A program made the position numbers and the translations under genes. From a virus: a stretch of 20,559 nucleotides of DNA. The DNA lies in IMG/VR virus record IMGVR_UViG_3300025138_000486, positions 1 through 20,559 of that record; one strand, written 5' to 3'. Positions 6,604-13,750 of the stretch are shown piece after piece. Each line of letters opens with the position of its first letter. Position 1 is the stretch's first letter. The notes beneath the pieces are model-generated. The model had not been told where the DNA came from. It did no database searches and saw nothing but the letters and a program-made list of their open reading frames with translations.

Positions 6604-8184
6604 ATGGCACAATTATATACTGGAACTTTTGGTTCTGGAACAAGCCCAGAGAATGCTTTGAATACAGCGCTTATGCAATACCCAGAGATTGCGAAGACGT
6701 TAATTCAACAGTATCCTCGTTATTCAGCGACTTATCTTTTAGAAAGAACTGGTCGTTATGCAGCAGAAAAAGTATTAGGTGATAATTCTTTCGAATGGAA
6801 AGTAATGGGACGTTACAATACTCCTTCTTTCTCTAATGGATGGATTTCTCTTGATGGATCAACATTTGCAGGATCTACTGCTGATGCTGGAGCATCTGCT
6901 GACACAGCAGGTATTCTAACAAATGCAGATGCAGATGGTAATGAGTTCTTTTTATCATTTGATGGTGAAGGAATTTACACAGCTGCTGGATTTGCAAATG
7001 CAAGTTTCCTAAATAAATTCGACATGGTTCGTTTTCAATCAGGAGCTACTGCAATTGTTGTAGAAGATCCTATTAATGATGTTGTTAGAGCTGCTGCTAA
7101 TAGTGGACTTGTAACAACTTCTGCTTCTGCTGTAGTTAAATTTGAAATGATTGATGGTACAGCTAATCCACTAAAAACTAGTGATATTGCAGCTGGAGCT
7201 ATTATTGCTTCTATCGGTTCTGCATTCCCTAATGGATCGAATGGAGCTGATGTAGGTGAAAACTATGTTTATCCTTCTACTCACAAGAATTACCTTACTA
7301 CAATGCGTAAGAAATGTTCTGTGACTGGTAAAGATATGACAGACGTTACTTGGATTGAGAACAATGGTCACAGACTATGGTACTTCTCTAAAGAGCAAAT
7401 GATGATGGATGAGTACATGTATCAGCAAGAGCTACAAAGATGGTATGGTCGTTCTTCAATTACAGATACTACTGTTTCTCGTCCAGCTGGAATTACTTCT
7501 TCTGCTTTAGGTACTTCAGGTACAAAAGCTTCAAGTATTGTAACTGGTGATGGACTACTTGCTCAAATTGATTCTTCTAACCAAGCTTCTTATACATTAG
7601 GTGCTTTAACTGAAGACATCATTACTGAATTTTTAGCTAAGCTTTCTTTGAATGCTACTAACGCTGAAGGTAATGAGTACGTTGTATTTACTGGTACTGA
7701 AGGTAGATTAGCTTTCCACAAAGCAATGAAAGACTTATTGATTGCTCCTTCTGGATCTTTCACAGGTGGTTCAATGTCTGGTGTAAGCGGTGATGTATCT
7801 TTAGGTGGTAACTTTGTTTCTTATGAAGCAATGGGTAATAAGCTTACAATGGCTTACTGTCCTGTGTTTGATGATTCAAACGTTCACAGTTCTACTTCAG
7901 GTACTAACGCATTTGGAGATAACAGATTAAAAGAATCTGCTAAAATGGTATTCCTTGACTTCGGTAAGACTTCAGGTGTATCTAACATTGAATTGATTAC
8001 TAAAGGTGCTGAAGGTGTAAATCGTAGTTTCACTAAGAAATACGTTGCTGGTATGATCAATCCTTATGATCAAAAATCAATGATGGCTGCTAACGCTGAC
8101 GACAAGTTTGAGTGTCACGTTATGTCTGAATCTGGAATCATAGTTCGTAACCCATTATCTTGTGGAATTTTATCCGCATCGTAA
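6604..8184 (+). CDS. Major capsid protein (HK97-fold expected)
   Basis: The shell protein, called from context and composition: 526 residues directly after the scaffold-like gene, with mixed alpha/beta sequence. The N-terminal arm is helical (about residues 15-60), then come Gly/Ala/Ser/Thr-rich beta regions (about 85-225) that may be an insertion domain, and a C-terminal part with a typical capsid-like GNKLTMAYCPVF segment (about 412-423). Arginine is coded by CGT at 9 of 15 sites, whereas neighbouring genes use AGA almost only; this is the codon signature of a very highly expressed gene and supports the call. The start follows an A8 leader. I cannot name residues of the HK97 fold by eye, so the fold is inferred from the phage type. 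No maturation protease is seen nearby. Confidence 0.85.
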   Translation: MAQLYTGTFGSGTSPENALNTALMQYPEIAKTLIQQYPRYSATYLLERTGRYAAEKVLGDNSFEWKVMGRYNTPSFSNGWISLDGSTFAGSTADAGASADTAGILTNADADGNEFFLSFDGEGIYTAAGFANASFLNKFDMVRFQSGATAIVVEDPINDVVRAAANSGLVTTSASAVVKFEMIDGTANPLKTSDIAAGAIIASIGSAFPNGSNGADVGENYVYPSTHKNYLTTMRKKCSVTGKDMTDVTWIENNGHRLWYFSKEQMMMDEYMYQQELQRWYGRSSITDTTVSRPAGITSSALGTSGTKASSIVTGDGLLAQIDSSNQASYTLGALTEDIITEFLAKLSLNATNAEGNEYVVFTGTEGRLAFHKAMKDLLIAPSGSFTGGSMSGVSGDVSLGGNFVSYEAMGNKLTMAYCPVFDDSNVHSSTSGTNAFGDNRLKESAKMVFLDFGKTSGVSNIELITKGAEGVNRSFTKKYVAGMINPYDQKSMMAANADDKFECHVMSESGIIVRNPLSCGILSAS

Positions 8185-8199
8185 TACAAAACATTTATT

Positions 8200-8514
8200 A
8201 TGAAATTTATAAAATTCCAAGACGTAGCGTCTAGTGCTAATACAGCTGGTGTAGTAAACTACATTGAAGCTGGTGAAATTAAATATGTTTCAACAACTGC
8301 AACAACTGTGATTTTTCATAGTGTTGGAGCTGGTGCAAACGTATCTGCCTTAGACACTACAACAATTACTTGTGCTACTGGAAAGTCTATTCAATTAGCT
8401 GATATGTTAATAGAACAGATTGCTTCACAGCCACAGGGTACAACAATATTGGTAGATAAAGATTTTGGAGTATCAACTACTCTAATATCTGATATATCTT
8501 ACGCTGTAGTATAA
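8200..8514 (+). CDS. Small head-associated protein, unknown function
   Basis: A 104-residue protein rich in Ala, Thr, Val and Ile, predicted mainly beta, with few charges and no catalytic motif. It begins 15 bases after the capsid stop and sits before a strong hairpin, so it is probably made from the same abundant transcript as the capsid protein. The leader (ACATTTATT) is AT-rich with no Shine-Dalgarno. Size, composition and position suit a minor capsid, decoration or head-stabilising protein, but I do not recognise the family. Confidence 0.75.
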   Translation: MKFIKFQDVASSANTAGVVNYIEAGEIKYVSTTATTVIFHSVGAGANVSALDTTTITCATGKSIQLADMLIEQIASQPQGTTILVDKDFGVSTTLISDISYAVV

Positions 8515-8529
8515 TAACTAACGATTAAA

Positions 8530-8547
8530 GGGAGGGGAAACCCTCCC
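8530..8547 (+). terminator. Strong GAAA-capped hairpin after the capsid unit
   Basis: GGGAGGG (8530-8536) and CCCTCCC (8541-8547) form a perfect 7-bp stem closed by a GAAA (GNRA) tetraloop, which is conspicuous in such AT-rich DNA. No T tract follows on the + strand, so it may terminate weakly, or act as a 3' stabiliser or processing site for the capsid mRNA. Continued transcription into the gene at 8627 is likely, since I see no clear promoter in the gap. Confidence 0.6.
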
Positions 8548-8610
8548 AATAATCACTTAACTGGTATTGACGGAAGAGAAGCTTTAACGTTAATACTTTA
8601 ATATTTAATA

Positions 8611-8626
8611 ATTAAAATAAAAAAAA
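8611..8626 (+). promoter_or_regulatory. A-rich translation leader (A8 before ATG)
   Basis: ATTAAAAT followed by eight adenines and then ATGGC, almost the same as the capsid leader at 6591-6603. No Shine-Dalgarno. The upstream gap (8548-8610) contains a 10-bp palindrome, TTAACGTTAA at 8584-8593, and otherwise AT-rich sequence without a recognised promoter. Confidence 0.5.
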
Positions 8627-9127
8627 ATGGCTTTAAAATTTGATTTTAACAAAATTCGTTCTGCTGTATCTGGCTTTATAAAAGCTGATAACGTAGTTGG
8701 CGAAGATTTTTTACATATTCCTATAATGCAAATTGCACCACCAACAGTATCTATTGCTGGTGTTACGCAAACAACTGTATTAAAAGATGATGACTTTGGA
8801 AAAGTATTTTTTCTAACACAAACTGGTGGTTCAGATTCAGCAATTACTTTACCTCCTGCTGTAAATGGCGGAACGTTAACGTTTATCGTTGCTCTTACTC
8901 CAGGTGGCGCAGGTGATATTGTAATTTCTGCTGCTGTTGCTGATACAATAGTATTTGCAGCTTCTGCTGATGCAGGTGCTGACGGTGCTACTAACCTTTT
9001 AGCTGATAGCTTTACTATTGAAGCTGCTGCTATAGGTGGAGAAAGAATCGAATGCGTTTCTGATGGTTCGTTTTGGTATGTATATGCACATCAAGGAATT
9101 ATTGGTGCAGTAACTGCTGCTGGTTAA
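8627..9127 (+). CDS. Beta-rich virion protein, probable head decoration or fibre domain
   Basis: A 166-residue protein. After a short charged N-terminus (residues 1-30), the rest is a beta-rich domain of a kind common in phage structural proteins: D55-D56-F57-GKVFFLTQ, then AITLPPA (about 72-78), alternating hydrophobic strands, and a closing IECVSDGSFWYVYAHQG near residues 139-155. There are many Gly, Ala and Asp and no Cys pairs. Such domains occur in head decoration proteins and fibres; which applies here cannot be seen. It shares its A8 start context with the capsid gene, suggesting high expression, and is bracketed by two GC-rich hairpins (8530-8547 and 9149-9167). Confidence 0.75.
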   Translation: MALKFDFNKIRSAVSGFIKADNVVGEDFLHIPIMQIAPPTVSIAGVTQTTVLKDDDFGKVFFLTQTGGSDSAITLPPAVNGGTLTFIVALTPGGAGDIVISAAVADTIVFAASADAGADGATNLLADSFTIEAAAIGGERIECVSDGSFWYVYAHQGIIGAVTAAG

Positions 9128-9148
9128 TAATTAATTAATTTGAATGAC

Positions 9149-9175
9149 GGAGGGCCTTGTGCCCTCCATTATTCT
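9149..9175 (+). terminator. Rho-independent terminator
   Basis: GGAGGGC (9149-9155) pairs with GCCCTCC (9161-9167) over a CTTGT loop, a perfect 7-bp GC-rich stem, followed by the T-rich stretch ATTATTCT. It ends the unit carrying the decoration-like gene. A promoter box (9176) begins immediately after, giving a compact terminator-promoter boundary. Its stem core GGAGGG/CCCTCC is the same as in the hairpin at 8530. Confidence 0.75.
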
Positions 9176-9183
9176 TATATTTG
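9176..9183 (+). promoter_or_regulatory. Bacteroidota-type -7 promoter box (TATATTTG)
   Basis: Matches TAnnTTTG directly downstream of the terminator and ends six bases before the ATG at 9189, the same geometry as the boxes at 80 and 319. It decides the start of the next gene: an in-frame ATG at 9144 lies upstream of the terminator stem and of this box, so it would not be on the transcript. Confidence 0.7.
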
Positions 9184-9188
9184 CAACT

Positions 9189-9389
9189 ATGAAAAGAACA
9201 TTTGTAGTAAGAGACGGTAAGGTTGTAGAGGTTACAGACGAACCAATAGAAATAGAAAACCAACCATTTTACATTCATGTAAAAGGTAGTGGTGGTATAA
9301 AATGGCTAAACAAATCAGCCAACAAAACTTGGATTAACAACGGAAAGGTTTATAAAGCCAAAGAAGGTAATTCAACAAATTTAAAGTAA
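9189..9389 (+). CDS. Small basic phage protein, unknown function
   Basis: Encodes 66 residues beginning MKRTFVVRDGKVVEV. The frame is open upstream to an ATG at 9144, but those codons lie in the terminator and before the promoter, so I place the start at 9189, where the message would be nearly leaderless. The product is basic and probably beta-rich (alternating Val/Ile with charged residues in the first 20 residues; GIKWLN and KTWINNGKVY later). No known motif, membrane segment or cysteine. It heads a unit of three genes ending at 10840. Function unknown; a minor virion or assembly protein is the simplest guess from its neighbours. Confidence 0.65.
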   Translation: MKRTFVVRDGKVVEVTDEPIEIENQPFYIHVKGSGGIKWLNKSANKTWINNGKVYKAKEGNSTNLK

Positions 9390-9416
9390 GGGAGTATTAA
9401 CAAAAAAATTATAAAA

Positions 9417-10103
9417 ATGAAACACGTAGTAATAATTAAATCAAGAAAACCATCAGCATTTAACTATTGTAAATTTGGAACTTACAAAAACGCAAAAGGT
9501 AAACTAATAGAATTAATTGATCCTAACGGAATAACATTAACTGGATATGAAATGTTCCAAGCTGTTTTATCATTAGATCTAAAGGACGAAGATGATAAAA
9601 GAGTATTTGATTTTTTAAAAGACCATCCTTTAATAAGAAAAGGATTTTCTATTGAAGATATGTCTGAAAAAGAAAATAAGCAAGCTGAAATAGCTTTAGC
9701 AAAAGCTGACTCTGTAACTGCTGCTGCAATGTTATCTAAAAAAGAAATAGAAAACATTTGCAGATTGATTGGGCTTAATGGAGATTGGGATGACAATATT
9801 CGTAAAGCTAAAGTTATATCTTATGCAAGTGATCATCCACAAAAATTTCTTGTATATTTAAATGATGCTGATGCACCGTTTAAAATATTTATAAAAAATT
9901 GTATAGATAAAAATATCTTTGAAAGAGTTAATGGAGTATACAAGTATGGTAGCACTACAATTGGTCTTACAGAAGATCAAAGTATAATGTGGTTAAAAGA
10001 TAACGCTGATATAATGGCGTTGCTTAAAAACCAGCTAAGAGGCAATGAGCCAAAAGAATTGGCTTCTGCTAATAACGAAAAACCTGTTAAAAGTAAAAAA
10101 TAA
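9417..10103 (+). CDS. Probable head-completion or ring-type protein
   Basis: A 228-residue protein I cannot name with certainty. The first 60 residues look like a small alpha/beta domain (VVIIKSRKPSAF, then GKLIELIDPNG); the middle is helical and charged, and the end (residues 185-228) is helical, becoming a Lys-rich tail. The segment GVYKYGSTTIGLTEDQSIMW (about 173-192) looks like a short beta hairpin followed by a helix. No enzyme motif. In crAss-like phages the genes between capsid and muzzle include several portal-extending ring proteins; by order this could be the first, but this is inference only. It has an A-rich leader (ATTATAAAA) and shares a one-base TAATG overlap with the next gene, implying coupled synthesis. 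Confidence 0.7.
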   Translation: MKHVVIIKSRKPSAFNYCKFGTYKNAKGKLIELIDPNGITLTGYEMFQAVLSLDLKDEDDKRVFDFLKDHPLIRKGFSIEDMSEKENKQAEIALAKADSVTAAAMLSKKEIENICRLIGLNGDWDDNIRKAKVISYASDHPQKFLVYLNDADAPFKIFIKNCIDKNIFERVNGVYKYGSTTIGLTEDQSIMWLKDNADIMALLKNQLRGNEPKELASANNEKPVKSKK

Positions 10104-10840
10104 TGAATTTAGACGAAGCACACGATTTAATAGACATGCTATTAGATAAAGTAGATCAACCATATTTTACTGACGATGAAAAAAATATGTTTATAGATCA
10201 AGCTATTAGTGCTTTTATAAATGGTCATTATCAATTTTACGAACAAGAACAAGTTTCTAGGGATGCATTGCAATTTTTTTATTATGAATCATTTAAAGCT
10301 TCTAATCAAACACAAGTAAGCGCAACTGATGCTACTACAGGTGAAGCAATAATTTATGACTTTGAAAATTGGTCTGCAAATAAAAAACTTCATAAAGATT
10401 ATATGCATTTAATTAATTTTGAAGTTTTATATGATGATACATATTTTAATACTACAGGGTATAGTAATTGTAAAATACTTGGTTCTAAAAATTTTTTAGA
10501 TTTAAAAACAAGTTCAGATCCATATAATAAACCATCTAAAGAGGATCCAATTTGTTATGTAGGTCACGGAGGTGGAGATACAAATAATCCTCAAGGAATT
10601 TTTATGTATGAACATGCTAGAGTATTTTTTTTGCCAGCTACTAGTGTAGGAGCTTGTAAAGCGCAACAATTAATTTTTAGAAATCATACAGAATGTTTTT
10701 CTAATGTTGAAAATAATCGAGTTAAAGAATTATATCAAAGAGAAATTATTGATATAACAGTTAGAAAAATGATAGGGAATATTGAAGGTGCAGGCATACA
10801 GTTTCAACAAATTGAGACAGAGCAGAGCAAACCAATATAA
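10103..10840 (+). CDS. Probable head-tail connector / ring protein
   Basis: A 245-residue structural-type protein. Its N-terminus is helical and acidic (MNLDEAHDLIDMLLDKVDQPYF..FIDQAISAFI, residues 1-37), reminiscent of the helical N-termini of portal-adjacent tail proteins (P22 gp4, T7 gp11 class). A beta-rich middle follows (about 85-195), then a C-terminal helix (about 208-232). There are scattered cysteines (about residues 124, 151, 184, 198) without a zinc-site spacing. It starts in the stop of the preceding gene (TAATG) and ends about 20 bases before a terminator, so it closes the unit begun at 9176. The connector role is inferred from order and size; sequence alone does not prove it. 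Confidence 0.7.
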   Translation: MNLDEAHDLIDMLLDKVDQPYFTDDEKNMFIDQAISAFINGHYQFYEQEQVSRDALQFFYYESFKASNQTQVSATDATTGEAIIYDFENWSANKKLHKDYMHLINFEVLYDDTYFNTTGYSNCKILGSKNFLDLKTSSDPYNKPSKEDPICYVGHGGGDTNNPQGIFMYEHARVFFLPATSVGACKAQQLIFRNHTECFSNVENNRVKELYQREIIDITVRKMIGNIEGAGIQFQQIETEQSKPI

Positions 10841-10861
10841 AGAGCTTTTTTGCTCCCTGCG

Positions 10862-10909
10862 CAATAATAGGTTTAATCGTCTTAGGATGTTTGGCCTATT
10901 GTTGTTTTT
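10862..10909 (+). terminator. Rho-independent terminator with long loop
   Basis: Bases 10862-10871 (CAATAATAGG) pair with 10895-10904 (CCTATTGTTG) in a 10-bp stem with one wobble pair (10865-10901), with a 23-nt loop between, and TTTTT follows at 10905-10909. A smaller GAGC/GCTC hairpin with a T6 loop (10842-10855) lies just upstream. Together they end the connector unit; a promoter box begins 15 bases later. Confidence 0.75.
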
Positions 10910-10924
10910 AAGCGTAAATTAAAT

Positions 10925-10932
10925 TACTTTTG
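10925..10932 (+). promoter_or_regulatory. Bacteroidota-type -7 promoter box (TACTTTTG)
   Basis: Matches TAnnTTTG and ends eight bases before the ATG at 10940, so the leader would be one or two bases at most. It follows a terminator and would drive the whole tail run from 10940 onwards, since no later terminator or promoter box is seen up to the end of the window. Confidence 0.6.
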
Positions 10933-10939
10933 TAGATAT

Positions 10940-11851
10940 ATGGCAACATTAAATGAAATAGTATATAATATTAAAAATATTGCTACTGCTGGTAGTTCAA
11001 ATAGTGAGTCAGATATATCTAATAGACAAATAAAAGCTTGGGTTCATTACTATAGAGCTGAGATGTTAAAAGAGATGTCTGCTAATGGTAAAAAATTATC
11101 TTACTTATGTTATCAATCAGTAAATCCAGTACAAAGTAGTGATGTATATTGGAATAATTCTGATTGGGTAACTTATGTAGAACTTAAAACATCTTCAACA
11201 AGAGAAATGATTGTTGCTGCTGATAGAACGTTTATTGAAGCAAGTATAGATGCAGGTTCAGCAGCTATAGTAAACTATGAAGATTTTTATGGTAGAGACT
11301 TTTATAATGATTTTCAAGGAAGATCTGAAAATGGAGACTATGGACATTTAAAGTTTTACGTTCCTAGTTTGTTACACATTAATGGTAATGGAGTATCTAG
11401 TTTAAGAATTAGAGAAGGTCAAGGAAATTATAAAAATAATCATGGAACAATTGACATACCATTTGTAAGTAAAGATGAGTATGCAAACAAAAAACATAAC
11501 AGATTTAGTTCTAAAAGTCCTGCTGCATATTTACAAAAATACGCTGATGGTCGTGAAGTATTAACAATTGGAAGACTTAGATCTTATTTTATAAATCCAA
11601 CAGGATCACCTGTAGTGCCAATACAATATGTAGTTAATTCAAGCTTACTATTAAGTAATCCAACAGAAGCTCCAAATTGGAATGACGATATGTTTTATCC
11701 ATTACCAGATGATTTAATACCAGAACTAAATAAAAAAATATTTACAATGGAAATGAGTTTAACGCTTCAGGGAAGAGCAGATAAAGTTTCGGATAATGCA
11801 GACACAACAAAATTTAATCAGTCGCAAGCACAAACACAAGTACGAAAATAG
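10940..11851 (+). CDS. Probable tail ring protein
   Basis: A 303-residue soluble protein. An N-terminal helical region (about 1-45, with RQIKAWVHYYRAEMLKEM) is followed by a beta-rich middle (50-245). Near the C-terminus is the segment FYPLPDDLIPELNKKIFTME (about 252-271), and an acidic/polar tail closes the protein. That YPLP-D-LIP-x3-K-I motif is of a kind I associate with ring or adaptor proteins in crAss-like and related phages, where they stack below the portal; this is recollection, not a search result. It heads the tail unit behind a promoter box and has almost no leader. Its last 56 bases overlap the next gene in another frame. Confidence 0.75.
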   Translation: MATLNEIVYNIKNIATAGSSNSESDISNRQIKAWVHYYRAEMLKEMSANGKKLSYLCYQSVNPVQSSDVYWNNSDWVTYVELKTSSTREMIVAADRTFIEASIDAGSAAIVNYEDFYGRDFYNDFQGRSENGDYGHLKFYVPSLLHINGNGVSSLRIREGQGNYKNNHGTIDIPFVSKDEYANKKHNRFSSKSPAAYLQKYADGREVLTIGRLRSYFINPTGSPVVPIQYVVNSSLLLSNPTEAPNWNDDMFYPLPDDLIPELNKKIFTMEMSLTLQGRADKVSDNADTTKFNQSQAQTQVRK

Positions 11852-12260
11852 TAAAGATATTTATAAATTTGTTAGGGAAAGTGTTAAAGTAAGAGGTGAG
11901 TGGATAAAGAGTAAAAAAAAGTATAGAGAAAAAAAGTTAGATTACAAAACATTTTACGCGGTTGTATCTAGGTTTTTTGAAATATTAATAAGAGATGTTG
12001 TTTTAAAAAACGAATTAATACATTTACCAGGAGATTTTGGTTATGTGTATTTAGATAAAAAAGAACATAAAAGAGCATTTCATTATAGAGTTGATATTAA
12101 TGAATCTAATAGAAAAGGTGAAATTATTAAATATAAAGTACCAATATTAGATGATTATTATTATAAAATAATTTGGAAAAGACCAAAGAAATATAGTAAA
12201 TGCAAAATAATGCCTTTAGGTAATTTTAATAAAGAAATAAAAAAATTAAAAACAATATAA
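11796..12260 (+). CDS. Small basic protein, divergent HU/IHF-like candidate
   Basis: A 154-residue, strongly Lys/Arg-rich protein. Residues 50-130 can be laid against the HU/IHF pattern: a helix ending in an aromatic pair (VVSRFFEILI, 56-65), then NELIHLPGDFGYVYL (72-86) where HU has G-E-x-V-x-LPGFGTF, then an Arg/Lys arm region (88-106), G108-E-I-I-K-Y-K-V-P and a final strand (YYYKIIWKR, 121-129). crAss-like phages are known to carry IHF-like genes among their tail genes, which fits this place. The alignment is by eye and the arm lacks the canonical RNP, so an unrelated basic protein remains possible. The first ATG overlaps the preceding gene by 56 bases; residues 1-20 could be spurious, but no later in-frame ATG precedes the conserved part. 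Confidence 0.65.
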   Translation: MQTQQNLISRKHKHKYENSKDIYKFVRESVKVRGEWIKSKKKYREKKLDYKTFYAVVSRFFEILIRDVVLKNELIHLPGDFGYVYLDKKEHKRAFHYRVDINESNRKGEIIKYKVPILDDYYYKIIWKRPKKYSKCKIMPLGNFNKEIKKLKTI

Positions 12261-12261
12261 T

Positions 12262-12723
12262 ATGGCAGATACGGACGTAAACGCAGCCTCACTTACAGTA
12301 ACAATAACAGAAGCTTTAGCTGTAGGGCATGATGTAACAGCAGATGCAAGAGATTTTGCTCAAACATTGACACACACATTTGCTTCTATAGCTAATGTAT
12401 CTAAGCGTGTTTTAAAATTAGAAAATACAAATCTAACTGAAGTAGCGACATTTGGATCAGGAGAGTCTGTAGGAACTTTTAAAAGAGCTTCTGTTAAATA
12501 TATAAGGGTAACCAATTTAGATGGAACAGCAGCTCTGCAAGTAGGTTTAGATGACGAAGATTCTGACGCTGGTTATACATCAGTAGCTGCTGCTACAAGT
12601 ATTATGTATACTGGAACTACTGTAGAAGGTGGAACTGATGGATCTACATTAGATAATGCAACAGCTTTAAAAGTAAAAGGTATTGCAGGTCATCAATTAG
12701 AAGTATTTATAGCTTCAGTTTAA
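12262..12723 (+). CDS. Beta-rich virion protein, probable decoration or tail accessory
   Basis: A 153-residue, Ala/Thr/Val-rich protein with low charge. The core SVKYIRVTNLDGTAALQVGL (about residues 77-96) followed by a Gly/Ser/Thr-rich turn region and a final KGIAGHQLEVFIASV (about 139-153) has the alternating pattern of a beta-sandwich and resembles small structural proteins common in marine phages. No catalytic motif. It is odd in that a decoration-type protein lies among tail genes rather than beside the capsid gene, so a tail-side role is plausible. It starts one base after the preceding stop and lies 10 bases before the next gene, in the same unit. Confidence 0.7.
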   Translation: MADTDVNAASLTVTITEALAVGHDVTADARDFAQTLTHTFASIANVSKRVLKLENTNLTEVATFGSGESVGTFKRASVKYIRVTNLDGTAALQVGLDDEDSDAGYTSVAAATSIMYTGTTVEGGTDGSTLDNATALKVKGIAGHQLEVFIASV

Positions 12724-12733
12724 AATATATATT

Positions 12734-13750
12734 ATGCATATACCAGTAAATAGAGTATTCAATAATGTTTCTAGAAACCTTGGTTTAAAAGAATATACAG
12801 AACATATTGATTCGTGGGCTGAATGGGCTTTTGAAGCTGAACAATACATAGGTAGTAAAGAAACTTTTTTGCAATCAGAAATGACTTATAATGCTGATGT
12901 ATCATCTTCTTTTCCTTCAGCAACAATTGTATATGAAAGTAATCCATCTAGGTTAGCTAATTTAGTAATTAATGGAGTAAAATTTTATTTTAGAAATACT
13001 ACTCATGCTAATTTCATACCTGGTAATCTTGAAGATTATATTATTCCAATAGAATCTACTTTAGATTTAACAATGGCTGGCCTTGTTACGCACTTACAAA
13101 CATCTTACTATCATAGTATAGAGGGAATAAGCCCAGCATGGGATTCTACATCTAAAACATTAACATTAACATATCAAGATAATGGAGATACTGGAAATAA
13201 TATTCTTTTAGAAACAAATGTAAACGGTAGAATAACGAAACAATTTTCTGGAGGTAAAGAAATATTACAAAATAAACAAATAGTATTACCAAGTAATTTA
13301 GTAAAGCTTACAAGCGTTAGAGCTGGAGATACTATTTTATCACCAACAAGTTCTCAATTTAAAAGCAAAGTATCTAATTTAATTCACAGATACTATGTAA
13401 ATGGTAATAGGCTTAACTTTTCAGTAGATTATACTGTTGATGTAGTAATATCTTATTTATCAGTACCTATGTCAGAAGAAGGTTATCCAATGGTAAAACA
13501 AGGACATGAAGAAGCTATTGCTTTTTATATAATGTGGAAGCATAAATCTATTGGTTATTACGCTGGAGAAGTACCGCAATACATAGTAAAAGATTTAGAA
13601 AGAAGATGGTATCAACTTTGTGGTAAAGTTAGAGGAGATGACAATATGCCTAACTCTACTGAATTATTAAAAATAGGAAAACTTTGGAACTCAAAGATTC
13701 CAATTACATCGTCAAACCCACCATTTTATGATGGTTTAAATAGTTATTAA
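12734..13750 (+). CDS. Probable tail ring protein (P22 gp4-like position)
   Basis: A 338-residue protein. The N-terminus (PVNRVFNNVSRNLG, residues 4-17, then SWAEWAFEAEQYIGS at 27-41) is helical and Trp-rich, a pattern I associate with the ring protein encoded just before the giant tail protein in crAss-like phages. The middle is beta-rich (50-240), and a helical segment (about 252-300, with EEAIAFYIMWKHKSIGYY) resembles the helix bundle of T7 gp11/P22 gp4-class adaptors. It would attach the tail end to the portal stack. It precedes the giant protein directly, with a TAATG overlap, so the two are likely made in fixed proportion. Family name unproven without a search. Confidence 0.75.
   Translation: MHIPVNRVFNNVSRNLGLKEYTEHIDSWAEWAFEAEQYIGSKETFLQSEMTYNADVSSSFPSATIVYESNPSRLANLVINGVKFYFRNTTHANFIPGNLEDYIIPIESTLDLTMAGLVTHLQTSYYHSIEGISPAWDSTSKTLTLTYQDNGDTGNNILLETNVNGRITKQFSGGKEILQNKQIVLPSNLVKLTSVRAGDTILSPTSSQFKSKVSNLIHRYYVNGNRLNFSVDYTVDVVISYLSVPMSEEGYPMVKQGHEEAIAFYIMWKHKSIGYYAGEVPQYIVKDLERRWYQLCGKVRGDDNMPNSTELLKIGKLWNSKIPITSSNPPFYDGLNSY

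Noticed and set aside
7171-7371. Minus-strand open frame inside the capsid gene
   Set aside because: Shadow frame; Ser/Arg-rich product, no promoter or start context.
9144-9188. Upstream in-frame ATG extending the 66-residue gene to 81 residues
   Set aside because: The extra codons run through the terminator stem and lie before the promoter box at 9176; the ATG at 9189 has the same promoter spacing as other unit starts.
9482-9796. Minus-strand 104-codon open frame
   Set aside because: Antisense to the 228-residue gene, whose codon use and coupled overlap are convincing; the reverse product has no recognisable feature.
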